The notes beneath the pieces are model-generated. The model was not told the origin of the DNA. It was given only the letters and a program-made list of their open reading frames with translations, and ran no database searches. From Symbiodinium microadriaticum (Eukaryota > Sar > Dinophyceae > Suessiales > Symbiodiniaceae): a stretch of 64,000 nucleotides of DNA. Shown one piece after another: positions 1-9,140 of this stretch; within the stretch, counting starts at the first letter, position 1, and each line of letters opens with the position of its first letter. Location: NCBI GenBank assembly GCA_001939145.1, contig LSRX01000169.1:775488-839487 (forward strand), in the 5' to 3' direction. Made by a program: the position numbers and the translations under genes.

Positions 1-248
1 AGTTTAGGATTTTCGGTTGTTTGAAGGCATTTTTCTTCAAGAGTTCTCCAGGAAGTTGGGGCTTTTAGCGGTTTGGGGCTTCCGGCACCGGGGTGTGTAG
101 GGCCCAGGATTGCAGACCTCCCTCAAAAGCCACGGCCTGCGAAGCCCAACTGAACGCTCGCAGCCTCTCTCTCTCCATATATACACAGGTGTCCGATGGA
201 TGGATAGATAGATGGATAGATAGACTGCCTTTTCCATAACATATGTAA

Positions 249-379
249 TTACAAAAGGGCTTGTAAATGCTGCGACCAGGTTCTTCGGGTGGCCTCAGTT
301 AAACTATACTGCCCATGCAGACTTTGGATTCGGTAACCCGCGCCAAACGATTGCCACTCATTCAGGACCCAACGCTCTC
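249..379 (-). CDS. terminal exon-like coding island, unknown protein
   Basis: On the minus strand an AG acceptor ending CCCCTGCAG lies just before position 379 and opens a frame that runs to a TAA at 249-251. The peptide has a natural composition (it contains ERWVLNEWQSFGAGYR, then LHGQYSLTEATRRTW) rather than the low-complexity translation of the surrounding repeats. G/C bias at third positions is weak here, unlike neighbouring islands. No family is recognised. It could be the last exon of the minus-strand series that runs down from about 7 kb. The start is set by the acceptor, not by an ATG. Confidence 0.35.
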
Positions 380-764
380 CTGCAGGGGCCCGAACGCTAC
401 TCCCTGAACCCTCTCTCTTGGCCTGGATCATCTCACCGTGCTTGAAAGTCCCAGGAAGATGCCTGCATCGGCATGCTCTGGGGCTTGCCGGTGTCTGAGA
501 TTTAGGGTTCCTGGAACCAAAAAATTTAAGGCATACCTTCGTCGATATCAATCCCCACCCCCTAAAGATCAAACAGCCTGCAGGGTCGAACTTATTGGCA
601 ATTCACCAGTGACACCCTGTAAAAGCCCGATATGACGCGGTAGTACTCTTTCTACACCACATGAAACCCGCAAGAAAATCGTTCAACTCAGCCCTTGCAA
701 ATTCTCCAGAACCCTTAAGGGGTTTAGGGTTTAGGGCCTGCCAACAATAACAAAAAGAAACTAC

Positions 765-852
765 AGGGATGAGCACAGCCTCTTGTGCTGCCACTTGTGA
801 CTGTTCATGTCCCGGACGGAGGGCCGGCTGCAGCCATTGATGCCCCAGCCGC
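765..852 (-). CDS. internal exon-like island, Cys-containing
   Basis: Minus-strand island of 88 bp between an acceptor ending GGCGCAG and a GT donor (CATCCCT then GTAG). Nearly 90 percent of third codon positions are G or C, far above the surrounding repeat DNA. The peptide includes GWGINGCSRPSVRDMN and HKWQHKRLC. It is flanked upstream by CCCTAAA-type repeat at 864-952. No family is recognised. Membership of one gene with the islands at 951, 1359, 1892, 2275 and 2736 is inferred from shared strand and bias only. Confidence 0.5.
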
Positions 853-863
853 CTGCGCCGTCA

Positions 864-952
864 ACCCTAAACCCGAACCCTAAACCCTAAACCCTAAACC
901 GCCTAAACCGCCTAAACCCTAAACCCTAAACCCGAACCCTGAACCCTAGAGG
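864..952. repeat. interstitial telomere-like array, CCCTAAA orientation
   Basis: Direct reading shows repeated CCCTAAAC words with GCC and GAA variants. The array faces an opposite-orientation array at 1017-1180, so the two form an inverted pair around a short coding-like island and an N at 1016. Confidence 0.9.
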
Positions 953-1008
953 ATGTCAGACGGTTCCTGGTACAGGGTCCTGAATTCGGACTGGAGCTGC
1001 AGCGCCTT
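951..1008 (-). CDS. short exon-like island between telomere-like arrays
   Basis: The minus-strand reading ALQLQSEFRTLYQEPSDIL has G or C at about 84 percent of third positions; the opposite strand reaches about 60 percent. The island sits between two telomere-like arrays of opposite orientation. Splice sites are not clear: CTGCAG is the best acceptor. Function unknown. Confidence 0.35.
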
Positions 1009-1016
1009 TTTTCTTN

Positions 1017-1180
1017 GTTTTTGGGGTTTAGGGTTTAGGGTTTAGGGCTTTTGGGGTTTAGGGTTTACGTTTTTGGGGTTTAGGGTTTAGGGTTTAGGGC
1101 TTTTGGGGTTTAGGGCTTTAGGGTTTAGGTTTTTGGGGTTTAGGGCTTAGGTTTTCGGGTTTAGGGATTTGGGTTTAGGG
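1017..1180. repeat. interstitial telomere-like array, TTTAGGG orientation
   Basis: About 160 bp of TTTAGGG and TTTGGGG words with CTTTTGGGG spacers, immediately after a single N at 1016. Confidence 0.9.
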
Positions 1181-1358
1181 TGTGCAACCTGACAGCAGGG
1201 CTCCGCTCACAAACCGGCATAACCCAAACTACCCTAGCCCCACGGGACGGATGGTGGATCTCGAGTTATGGATAACGGAGGGCTTCAGGCCTCAACACTG
1301 ACATGGATGGCGTGGCTTACATGGCATAATGTCTGCTTCCCTGCACAACTTATCTCAC

Positions 1359-1600
1359 TCGCGGTTCAGCACCTGGCTCAGCCTTTCCTTCATGACCGGC
1401 TCCCTTGAATCCTCGATACAGCCTATCATACGACTCAAAGACTGACAGCCACAACGGAGCAGGAAAGAGAGGCCTGCAGGTGGCAAGGGCATGCTGCGTG
1501 CCATGCCAGAAGAAGTTGCACTCGTCCATGTTCTTGCACTTGAGCTGGCACATGGCATTGAGCTTCTCAGAAGCCGCCGGACTAAGAAACTTGCGAGGAC
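1359..1600 (-). CDS. Cys-rich exon with PAN/Apple-like spacing
   Basis: Minus-strand island ending at a good donor (CCGCGA then GTGAGA). The reading carries C-x3-C-x5-C followed by NFFW and a later ATC, i.e. AMCQLKCKNMDECNFFWHG, which resembles the cysteine spacing of PAN/Apple extracellular domains. Third positions are strongly G/C. PAN/Apple modules are usually secreted or on the cell surface and bind protein or sugar; that role is inferred from spacing only and the island is too short to prove the fold. The opposite strand also has an open frame. The upstream limit is approximate. Confidence 0.45.
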
Positions 1601-1891
1601 CAGTACCAGAACACACCCGGAAGCCACCACGACAAAGCTGCACTCACATGGCGTGAACCTAGATCTAGAAACCGCAGATCATGCTCGCGCGACATGGCTA
1701 CATGACTACATACATGTACATATACAGATACAGATACATCTAACAACGAGAGCTGGCGAGTAATGAAAAGCTAACGAGAGCCCAAACCCGAAAACCCTAC
1801 AACTCCTCAACCCTAAAGAACACCCAAACCCACAACACAAATCCTCGAAAACCCAACACAAACACAAGCCTTGAGCCCCAAGACCCCAAAC

Positions 1892-1981
1892 CGGAGAAGG
1901 GGGCCTCACAGTCCCCGATCTCCTGCGCTTCGTCTTCCGTCTCGAAGATCGGGCCGTCCCCGAGCATTTCGTTGGGTGGGC
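1892..1981 (-). CDS. 90-bp exon-like island, acidic
   Basis: The acceptor has a clean pyrimidine tract (CCAGCTTCTCCCAG) and the donor is CTCCG then GTTTGG. The minus-strand peptide is acidic (PNEMLGDGPIFETEDEAQEI) with G or C at about 83 percent of third positions. A plus-strand frame is also open but has a poorer acceptor and lower bias. Function unknown. Confidence 0.5.
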
Positions 1982-2274
1982 CTGGGAGAAGCTGGAATCT
2001 TCCTGAATCTGCGCCGAATAAAACCAGAGCTAAGCATACTCATCATAGTAGTCATCGTCATCATCAGGAATAATTACCCATGATCAATAATTAGCCATAA
2101 GTGCTACGGCAGTACGGACATATTTAGAAACCAAGGGGGCCCGCTCTCTAGGGCATCTGTCAGGGATCGCCCAACTCTCTGAAACTCCAGGGGTGAACGG
2201 GCCTCACAGGTTTGAGGGGTCCAAGACCAGCCTTAGCTTAGACCCCCTACAGGCTTTTAGAGGGCGTCAGAGCC

Positions 2275-2425
2275 TTAAAGAGGCGGGTCGGGCCGGACTC
2301 CCCGGCTCCGTAAGTTGCGGCCGAGAGGCACACAAACTGCCCCTCCACGATCATCACTGGGGATCGGATGAATTGGTCCTCGGCACAAGTGCCGCTGTGT
2401 TGGATGTCTTTGCGTATGCCATACT
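2275..2425 (-). CDS. exon-like island, unknown protein
   Basis: Minus-strand frame of about 45 codons containing AEDQFIRSPVMIVEGQ and LSAATYGAGESGPTRLF, with about 75 percent G/C third positions. It ends near AAG-GC, possibly a GC-type donor, which would fit dinoflagellate splicing. The plus strand carries a longer open frame that overlaps the GA/GGA microsatellite and is judged the shadow. Function unknown. Confidence 0.45.
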
Positions 2426-2443
2426 ACGTGGTAGAGAAAGACA

Positions 2444-2510
2444 GGGAGAGAGGGAGAGAGAGAGAGAGAGAGAGAGAGGAGGAGGAGGAGGAGGAGGAGG
2501 AGGAGGAGAT
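2444..2510. repeat. GA / GGA microsatellite
   Basis: Run of GA dinucleotides followed by GGA trinucleotides. It creates poly-Glu or poly-Arg frames that are not genes. Confidence 0.95.
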
Positions 2511-2619
2511 CGGAGAGAGCACACAGGAAACATTCGTCTCAGAATCCGCGAGACCGAAACCCTAAAGCCCAGACCCTGAAGCCCAAACCCTCCCAAAAGG
2601 AGACGCAAGCGCTGTAGGC

Positions 2620-2722
2620 TTCAGGATTTGGGGTTTAGGGGTTTAGGATTTAGGGTTTAGGGGTTTAGGGTTTAGGGGTTGAAGGGGGTTTAGGGTTTAG
2701 GGGTTTAGGGTTTAGGGATCCT
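2620..2722. repeat. interstitial telomere-like array, TTTAGGG orientation
   Basis: Dense TTTAGGG and TTTAGGGG words, ending just before the coding-like island at 2736-2807. Confidence 0.9.
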
Positions 2723-2735
2723 CAACTACGGGTAG

Positions 2736-2807
2736 TCAGGCATCTGGAGATTCTGGCGGCAGCGCCGCGAACACCTCCTGATCCATAGGAGGAGCGTCAC
2801 CCCAGAC
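2736..2807 (-). CDS. exon-like island with UBM-like motif
   Basis: After an acceptor ending GACGTGCAG, the minus-strand reading is VWGDAPPMDQEVFAALPPE, ending at a TGA at 2736-2738. The core MDQEVFAALPPE resembles the ubiquitin-binding motif of Rev1/Pol iota type proteins and the related motif of HUWE1-type ligases, where a D-x-x-x-F-x-x-LP-x-E pattern forms the helix-turn. The match is short and could be chance. If real, the protein would bind ubiquitin. Third positions are about 60 percent G/C. Confidence 0.35.
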   Translation of the reverse strand, partial: VWGDAPPMDQEVFAALPPESPDA

Positions 2808-3103
2808 CTGCACGTCGCAAAACAGAGTTCAGGGTTGAGGGTTTAGAGTTGAGGGGCTGCGGTAGCAGAGTTTGTGTCGGGCTGTTAAACTATCAACCCG
2901 ATACCCCTAAACCGAAAATCGTAATTCCACAACCCTCGAAGAAAAAGCTTGACGCACTTACTGCAGCCCGGAGTTCAAAATCACCATGGGGTGTTGGTGT
3001 TGTTCTCTTGATTTTTGGGTTTTGGGCTTCGGGTTTGGAGTTTTAGGCCCCGGGTGGTAGGATTTGGGGCTTTCAAACGCCTTAGCCTTTAAACCCCGCT
3101 TGA

Positions 3104-3190
3104 GACGAAGACTTTGTCAGCTTGCTGCCAGCCATGTCCCTGAACCCGGGCTTCTGGGAAGCCTCAGAAACCCTGGCTAAGGAACCTCAC
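3104..3190. other. coding-like island, strand ambiguous
   Basis: Plus strand reads FVSLLPAMSLNPGFWEASE and ends at a GTAGAG donor. Minus strand reads ASQKPGFRDMAGSKL after an acceptor ending TTTCTGAG. Both are natural-looking and both have raised G/C at third positions. Neighbouring islands favour minus. Function unknown. Confidence 0.3.
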
Positions 3191-3285
3191 GTAGAGGCCT
3201 TAAGAATCAGAATTGGGCTTTGGGGTCCATTAGACCATAATTTCAATAAAGTGCCCCCAAAATAGTATTGGTAAGTATTGGATTT
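3190..3285. mobile_element. MITE-like family A, degenerate copy
   Basis: Contains AGGCCTTAAGAATCAGAATTGGG followed by GGGG and AT-rich sequence, a diverged form of the family best seen at 14534-14643 and 37656-37807. Confidence 0.4.
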
Positions 3286-3369
3286 AGGTTTGTGTGTTAC
3301 CTCAAACGATAACAAGGCGACCCCGGACCTTAAATCTATGTCCAACACTCTTGCTGTCGTCCTGAAAGG

Positions 3370-3612
3370 GTATTGGGCCCTAAGCCCACACCCCAAAACC
3401 CTAAACCCCAAAACCCTGAACAACCCTTAACCCCAATTCCCTAAATCCTAAACCCTAACACCCTAAACCCGAAGCCCCCAACGCCCTAAACCCAAAACCC
3501 CAAAACCCTAAACTGTAGTGGGGCTCACCACCCTAAATCCTAAACCCTAACACCCTAAACCCTAAGCCCCAACACCCCAACACCCTAAACCCCAAAGCCC
3601 TAAACTGTAGCG
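3370..3612. repeat. interstitial telomere-like array, CCCTAAA orientation
   Basis: About 240 bp dominated by CCCTAAAC and CCCCAAAAC words, with an internal repeat of the block containing AAACTGTAG. Confidence 0.9.
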
Positions 3613-3851
3613 GAGCTCCCTTCCTTCCCTCGCCCTAGGAGGGGGGTTTGGGTCTACCGTGGAGGCGGGGTGACCGCGGCTGCCGTCGAGGATTGAACCT
3701 GGTCGAAGCCTGGGGCTTAACGGTTTCCGGCTTAGGGGCCCTAGGATTCTAAAATAGAATAGAATAGACTATCTATAACATCACACAACATAGCTATAAT
3801 ATACTACAACATAAAACCCTTCCTTGATTACGGGGGGCTCTGGGATTCTGA

Positions 3852-3955
3852 AGCGAGCGACGGGAGTTCGCGCAAGCCCTCGAGAAGCCCGGCCTTGAGA
3901 ACTCCTTCCACGCCGGGCTCGCGGACAAGGTGGCCGCATTTGGTGTACAACCTGA
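3852..3955. other. coding-like island, strand ambiguous
   Basis: Plus strand reads REFAQALEKPGLENSFHAGL with an AAG-GTGG donor. Minus strand opens directly after a CCCTGTCAG acceptor made of telomere-like repeat. G/C at third positions is 74-88 percent depending on the frame chosen, so strand cannot be settled by eye. Function unknown. Confidence 0.35.
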
Positions 3956-3956
3956 C

Positions 3957-4022
3957 AGGGTTTAGGGCTTTTGGGGTTTAGGGCTTTTGGGGTTTTTGGG
4001 GTTTAGGGTTTAGGGCTTTGGG
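3957..4022. repeat. interstitial telomere-like array, TTTAGGG orientation
   Basis: GGGTTTAGGGCTTTTGGGG words abutting the island at 3852-3955; followed by an N at 4024. Confidence 0.85.
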
Positions 4023-4024
4023 GN

Positions 4025-4126
4025 TTGCTGCCGGCGTGCACAGGGGTGGAGCCAGTAATCCTCCGGAGCCTTGGTGTCCGGATTGTCCAGGATCATCCTC
4101 GGAACGGCATCCTCCTCCTCGGAAGC
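4025..4126 (-). CDS. exon-like island, acidic unknown protein
   Basis: The minus-strand reading contains PRMILDNPDTKAPEDYWLHP with about 78 percent G/C at third positions. An AAAGAG acceptor gives a reading phase that agrees with the upstream exon at 4600-4677: one base left over there plus two here give an Ala codon. The intervening intron of about 470 bp is largely CCCTAAA/TTTAGGG repeat. It ends near an N, so the donor is not seen. Function unknown. Confidence 0.5.
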
Positions 4127-4374
4127 TCTTTTCAGATAAAGGCTGCAAGGCTTTTGGGGCTTTGGTGTCTATAGGGCGCAAAGCTAGAGAAATAGAAGGA
4201 TTCTTTGTTTGCGGTTTGAGCAGGGATTCCCGAAACCCTAGCAAAACCCTAGCAAAACCCTGGGAAACTGATTCGTATCTGTACGTGGTCATCTTAAGCC
4301 GAGAATTAAACAACGCCATAAGACCCTCACGTAACCACTTGTGGACCTTATCTGCAGGTTGCGTTTAAATCACT

Positions 4375-4599
4375 GCGCCTTAAACCCTGAATCATTGGAA
4401 CCCTAAACCTTAAACCCCTAAACCCTAAACCCCTAAACCCTAAACCCTAAACCCTAAACCCATGGACCCTAAACCCCTAAACCCCTAAAGCCCTAAACCC
4501 TAAACCCCTAAACCCTGAACCCTAAACCCCTGAAACCCTGAAACCCTGAAACCCCTGAAACCCTTGAAACCCTAAACCCTGCACCCCTAAACCCTAAAC
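4375..4599. repeat. interstitial telomere-like array inside a probable intron
   Basis: Long run of CCCTAAAC words on the plus strand, i.e. GTTTAGGG on the coding minus strand, starting exactly at the donor of the 4600-4677 island. Confidence 0.85.
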
Positions 4600-4677
4600 C
4601 CTGCACCCAACGATCTTCTTTGAGCTCGGCTGCCTCGGTGATGTTCGAAGGCTGCGTGCATGGGAGACCGGTGTAGC
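4600..4677 (-). CDS. 78-bp exon-like island
   Basis: Acceptor TATTCCCTCCTCAG with a good pyrimidine tract; the reading continues as YTGLPCTQPSNITEAAEL and ends at GTGCAGG then GTTTAGGG, so the donor GT is the first base pair of a telomere-repeat array. Third positions are about 68 percent G/C. A plus-strand reading is possible but has no AG-G acceptor. Function unknown. Confidence 0.45.
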
Positions 4678-4687
4678 CTGAGGAGGG

Positions 4688-4790
4688 AATAGAGGGTTTA
4701 GGGTTTAGGGTTTAGGGCTTAGGGGCTTAGGGGCTTAGGGGCTTCGGGGCTTCGGGGCTTAGGAGCCCAGGGGCTTAGGGTTTAGGGGGA
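4688..4790. repeat. interstitial telomere-like array, TTTAGGG orientation
   Basis: TTTAGGG words grading into GGGGCTTAGGGGCTTCGGGG variants. The stretch 4800-5040 after it shows no coding signal. Confidence 0.85.
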
Positions 4791-5095
4791 GATGCTCTGA
4801 ATAGCTGCCAGTAACATGCTGTTAAGGCTCACGGGCTTGGGGGGTTTATGTTGTCTCCTGTTCGTCGTGCATGTTGATTTTGGGGTATTGCTCTCTTCGG
4901 GTAACAGTATCCCCGAAGCATCCCTATAAACTCACTCCAAAATGTATCCCACAAACCTTGCTGCAAGTGTCCGTACCCCTACATTAGACAACATCGTAGG
5001 GGGTTTGTCGTTCCAGGTTTGGGCTGCAGGGATGTAGGATTTAGGACTCTGAGGATTTGAGTTTAGGGTTTACCCTGAAACCCTAAACCCTAAAC

Positions 5096-5159
5096 CCTGA
5101 TGCACCGGGAGCTGTCCTGGGGCCTTGCAGGCAAGCCGCTCACGCTCTTGACCTTGCAG
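5096..5159 (-). CDS. 64-bp exon-like island, Cys/Ser-rich
   Basis: Acceptor CTTTCGTCAG, reading CKVKSVSGLPARPQDSSRC, ending at ATCAGG then GTTTAGGG. 19 of 21 third positions are G or C, the highest of any island here. The donor again coincides with the start of telomere-like repeat. The plus strand has an alternative with canonical AG/GT sites but much lower bias. Function unknown. Confidence 0.45.
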
Positions 5160-5204
5160 CTGACGAAAGGACCTGCAAACCTCAGGTCTCAGACCATCTC
5201 ACGC

Positions 5205-5340
5205 TTTTAGGGGTTTAGGGTTTAGGGTTTAGGGGTTTAGGGTTTAGGGGTTTAGGGGTTTAGGGTTTAGGGCTTAGGGGTTTAGGGTTTAGGGCTTAGG
5301 TTTTGGGGGTTTAGGGGTTTAGGGTTTAGGGGTTTAGGGA
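5205..5340. repeat. interstitial telomere-like array, TTTAGGG orientation
   Basis: About 135 bp of TTTAGGG/TTTAGGGG words. Confidence 0.9.
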
Positions 5341-5879
5341 TCTCACGCTTTGTGCTGTGCTTTGACCGCAGCCTCCGGTGTGCAGGCATGAAGCAGGAAC
5401 AGCATACTGCAGAGCCTAGACTCCACCATCCCCTTCCACTAAGAAGGATTCTGGGAAGGAGCAGAAGTGTTCTTTGGTGCTTCAATAAGGGGCTTTACTT
5501 AACGTAGGGGCCTGAAGAATAAGAACAGGGTTTTCGGCTCTTCAAGAGTGCGGTTACATTCAGGAACTGTCAGGCAGAATGTTTGAAATTATTTAGTTTT
5601 CCACAGTACTCCCTTCACCCTGTTGTTGAACGGGGGGTCCCCTCCCCTCTGCAAATGTTAAGATTCGAAATCCGGGCCCGACCTGTAATATTAGGGGGGT
5701 TGAGCATCCAGGTACGGGCCAGCTAGAAAGGTATAGGCAGTTGACAAATGAGACGGCCACAGAGATACACAGACACATTAAACAACTAGATTCTTACAGC
5801 CCTAATCCTTCTAACAGCGCTAATCCTTGAACCCTCATTCAACCCTCAAGCCCCAAGCTCGACACCTTAAGTTCTAAAG

Positions 5880-6000
5880 CCTTGAAAGCCTTCTGCCGTA
5901 AGCCCTAAACCTTAAGCCCTTAACCCCTAAAGCCCTAAAGCCCTAAACCCTAAACTCTAAACCCTAAACCCCTAAACCCTAAACCCTCCCTAAAGCCCTG
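5880..6000. repeat. interstitial telomere-like array, CCCTAAA orientation
   Basis: CCCTAAAC and CCCTAAAGC words. Between 5480 and 6060 no coding signal is seen beyond degenerate repeat. Confidence 0.85.
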
Positions 6001-6157
6001 AAGTCCTTGAAAGCCTTGAGAGCCTTGAAGGCCTTCTTATAAGCCCCAAGCCCTTAACGCCTCAGTCCTCAAGTCATGGCCCTATTTTGGTTTAGTACTA
6101 CTGCAATCTTGGTTCTTACGACAAAAACCTTGGTTCTATTAAAACTAATACAAATCT

Positions 6158-6192
6158 TGCCCCCCCCCCCAAAAAAAAAAAAAAAAGAAGAA

Positions 6193-6231
<39 letters not shown>
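6158..6231. repeat. poly-C, poly-A and TA microsatellite
   Basis: Ten C, then A-rich run, then TA repeats. Confidence 0.95.
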
Positions 6232-6232
<1 letters not shown>

Positions 6233-6354
6233 CTCCTGTTAGTTTAAAGGCCGGGCCCGAATCCGCAAAATCCCGGGGCCCGGGAGTTTAATATCAGGGG
6301 GGGAGGGCTTGAACCTTAGGGGAAAAAACGATGGATCTGCAGAATCAGGTTCCC

Positions 6355-6475
6355 AGACCCGAAACCCTAGACCCTAAACCCTAAACCCCTAAACCCTAAA
6401 CCCCTAAAGCCCTAAACCCCTAAAGCCCTAAACCCCTAAACCCCTAAACCCCTAACCCCTAAACCCTCCCTAGAA
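6355..6475. repeat. interstitial telomere-like array, CCCTAAA orientation
   Basis: CCCTAAACCCCTAAA words, abutting the foldback element at 6585. Confidence 0.9.
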
Positions 6476-6584
6476 TTCGTCAAGACCTAGAAAAAAGCCG
6501 CAGCCCCTTCGAAAAGGACCGAGATCGGGATGGCTAAAGGCCCCCAGAATCCCTCGGGATACCATTCTTCTCTCGGGTTCTTTG

Positions 6585-6716
6585 TACCCAGACCACCGGA
6601 AGGATCTAAAAAAATAGATCCCCCTATAAGGGGTTCCTTTAAAGTACCCTCTGGTAGTATAGGGTCCCAAATTAGGGGGATCTACTTTTTAGATCCTTTC
6701 GGTGGTCTGGGTAGGG
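6585..6716. mobile_element. foldback (inverted-repeat) element, family C
   Basis: The left arm (6588-6630, ACCAGACCACCGGAAGGATC...) and right arm (6672-6713, ...GATCCTTTCGGTGGTCTGGGT) are near-perfect inverted repeats of about 42 bp around a 40-bp loop. This is the structure of a MITE or foldback transposon. No transposase is encoded. Confidence 0.7.
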
Positions 6717-6917
6717 AATGGGGGAATGAGAGTCCCGTAAGGGCCCCTATAGTAGTCCCAAGAGCCCATTCCTCCATGCCCTACTAGGAACCAGCCATTC
6801 TTAGCTTTGCGGAGGCCCCAAAAAAAAGCATTGAGAGTTTGGGGGGGCAGAGCTTTTGTTTAGGAGTGCTTAAGGCTTCTGGAATACCCTAAACCCCCTA
6901 AACCCTAAGCCCCTAAC

Positions 6918-7049
6918 CCCCATAGGCCCCACAGAATCCGAGAGGCTCAAACAGGCCTTTCTTCTTGTTCTGGAAATCGTCCGCGCTCTGTTGCTGCAGC
7001 AGCCTTGCAAAGGAGCGCACGACTTGGGACTTCCAAAAGACCAGACATG
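6918..7049 (-). CDS. 132-bp exon-like island, unknown protein
   Basis: Minus-strand reading contains FWKSQVVRSFARLLQQQSAD and ends FEPLGFCGAYG with about 71 percent G/C at third positions. The acceptor is CTTTAG and the donor is TATGGGG then GTTAGGGGCTTAGGGTTTAGGG, again placing telomere-like repeat at the first intron bases. The peptide looks helical. Function unknown. Confidence 0.5.
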
Positions 7050-7899
7050 CTAAAGCAGACCAAACAAAAACCCGCAAGCTCCTTCTAGGCCTCTCTACAT
7101 AAGCTAATCCCCAGTTTGCTTTGTCGGGGTCTTAATAAATACTTCGAAAACGGGTTCCTCCAAGGGTTCCTGTCAGGGTCTATACGGGTCTTTCTCAAAA
7201 GACTCTAACTGGAGCAGGGTGTCTATGTCTAGCGTCCCAGTGTCTCCATATAGACAAACCAAAACGTACACCACCAATCTCCGTAAGGAGCCCTATATGC
7301 TGTACACCCGTAGACAGTGGTCAGGTGTGGCTCTGGTTCATCTTGAAGGTAGCTTGTTCAAGATCTTTAAGGACTTCTGCCGGCTGCTCGGGAGTTCACC
7401 CGGCCCTCCCCTGAACACCATAACCCTAAACCCTAAACCCTAAACCCCAAACCTAAACTGAAAACCGAAAGCATCGACCCCACAAAGCTCACATGCTGCG
7501 GACACGCCCCAGAAGCCCGGCAGGTTTCAAGAGGCTTCGGGTTTAGTGCAGGTTTGGGCTCCAGTACAGCCTTGGGGTTATTTGTGCTATGAGAGTTTAG
7601 GGGGTTGGCAGGGCTGGGGGCTTGGGCCTTAAGACTTATGAGGCTTTGTGGTTTAACAGGGTCTACTAGGTTACTAAGGCTTCGGCATCGGGACCACAGC
7701 ATGTAGTCATACACAGAATGCCGGAAAAGCCACCAAAGTGCAGTCTTGAACGACAAAAGTCTACAAAGATATACACACCCCCACATGTATGACTAGACAC
7801 GAAGTCTGCAAACGCCAGCGACAGCTACATGCAATGCGCGAAACAACTAAGCGCTAGACAGGCATGTTCATGTGCACACGGCGACCTTCAGAGTTATAT

Positions 7900-7936
7900 A
7901 TATTTAGGGTTTAGGGTTTAGGGTTTAGGGTTTAGG
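7900..7936. repeat. telomere-like array, TTTAGGG, four perfect units
   Basis: Four perfect TTTAGGG units flanked by TA microsatellites on both sides. Confidence 0.9.
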
Positions 7937-8025
7937 ATATATATATATATATGTCACAAGTCCGGTATGGAAACGGATTGTGAATAACGCTAACGGCAAT
8001 AGTAACAATAATGGGTGCATGTGGG

Positions 8026-8123
8026 TTGCTGTCAAAATTATGGTCCCTTTTTTGGCTCCTGAATATAATACGGCACCTAATATTGAGGGTACCCCATAAA
8101 AGGACCAGCATTTTGACAACCAC
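8026..8123. mobile_element. foldback element, family D
   Basis: Left arm TTGCTGTCAAAATTATGGTC and right arm GGACCAGCATTTTGACAACC are inverted repeats about 95 bp apart. MITE-like, no coding capacity. Confidence 0.55.
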
Positions 8124-8158
8124 CATATACCACCACGTTACCTGCTCCTGCAATATGG

Positions 8159-8255
8159 GGGTTTCCGAAAATAGGGGACCCTAATATAGTACCCTAAATA
8201 GTAGGATCCTTAGTATAAGGACCCCAAAATTAAGGTACCCCTAATTTTCGGAAAG
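8159..8255. mobile_element. MITE-like family B, copy 1
   Basis: Terminal inverted repeats TTTCCGAAAATAGGGG and CCCCTAATTTTCGGAAA bound a 95-bp element. A second copy in opposite orientation lies at 30264-30358 and shares the interior words CCTAAATAGTAGGATCCTTA. Confidence 0.8.
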
Positions 8256-8288
8256 TCCCATAGGAGCGGAAGTTTCTTCGCTTCCCAG

Positions 8289-8367
8289 GAGCCAGCTCCC
8301 ATCATCGCAGCCATCGACGAGGGAGTCGGCTCCCGTCTGACAGGGGGCAGAGATTTCGTAGTGCAGG
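8289..8367. other. coding-like island, strand ambiguous
   Basis: Plus: acceptor TTCTTCGCTTCCCAG, reading EPAPIIAAIDEGVGSRLTGG, donor GTGCAGG-GTGTAG. Minus: acceptor ATCTCTGCCCCCTGTCAG, reading TGADSLVDGCDDGSWLLG. Both strands have excellent acceptors and raised third-position G/C. It is coding-like, but the strand needs transcript data. Confidence 0.45.
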
Positions 8368-8954
8368 GTGTAGGCTTTGAAGGAAGGTTCCTTTGACAGC
8401 TTCTACAAGGATACTACAGTATAAGGATTCCATAAGATTAGGATCAGGGTTTGGCAGTTTGGTGCTTGCTGGATCAGGGGTGGAGGGGGGTGTAGCATAC
8501 TATAGTCTATTCTTTTACGTATTAAATTATCTTACATTATAGGGTCTAATTCGGGTCTTGGGCTTTCTGTGAATTTTGCTGGCTGTCCTGGGCGGGGAGG
8601 CTAGGGTTTTGTCGTTTGACTGGGGTTCCCATCAAAGCTTTACGATGGCACGCTAAGCTCTTCTGGCAGCACCCGACGTTGTGGCTCATGAAACTCCCTA
8701 AGCCCTAAACCCCGAAGGTTTCAATGCTACCTCATGCAAAAGCCGAACGCGAAACTAGAATACCTCCGGCTACATTAGGATTCGGACGAAAGTTCTAGAG
8801 TCTAGAGCTCAGGATTGAAGATTTTGGGATTTTATCAATTTATATAATGGTTCGTCAGCTGCTACAGTTTAGCGCACGGTCTTAGCCGGCAGCCGAACCC
8901 ACGAAACTTCGCAATTCCAGGGTAACAACGACGGCTACAGCAAACGCTAATGCC

Positions 8955-8977
8955 ACTGCTACTGCCACTGCCACTGC

Positions 8978-9050
<73 letters not shown>

Positions 9051-9081
9051 TGCTGCTGCTGTTTCAGCTGCTGAAACTGCG

Positions 9082-9128
<47 letters not shown>

Positions 9129-9140
9129 GACTACTACTGC
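8955..9140. repeat. CTG triplet tract followed by ACT triplet tract
   Basis: About 24 CTG units at 8979-9049 and about 15 ACT units at 9086-9135, separated by a TTCAGCTGCTGAAAC palindrome. Translations give poly-Leu, poly-Ser or poly-Thr. A strong donor (TCGCAG then GTAAAT) follows at 9213 on the plus strand, so the tract could lie in an exon, but no unique coding sequence supports that. Confidence 0.9.
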
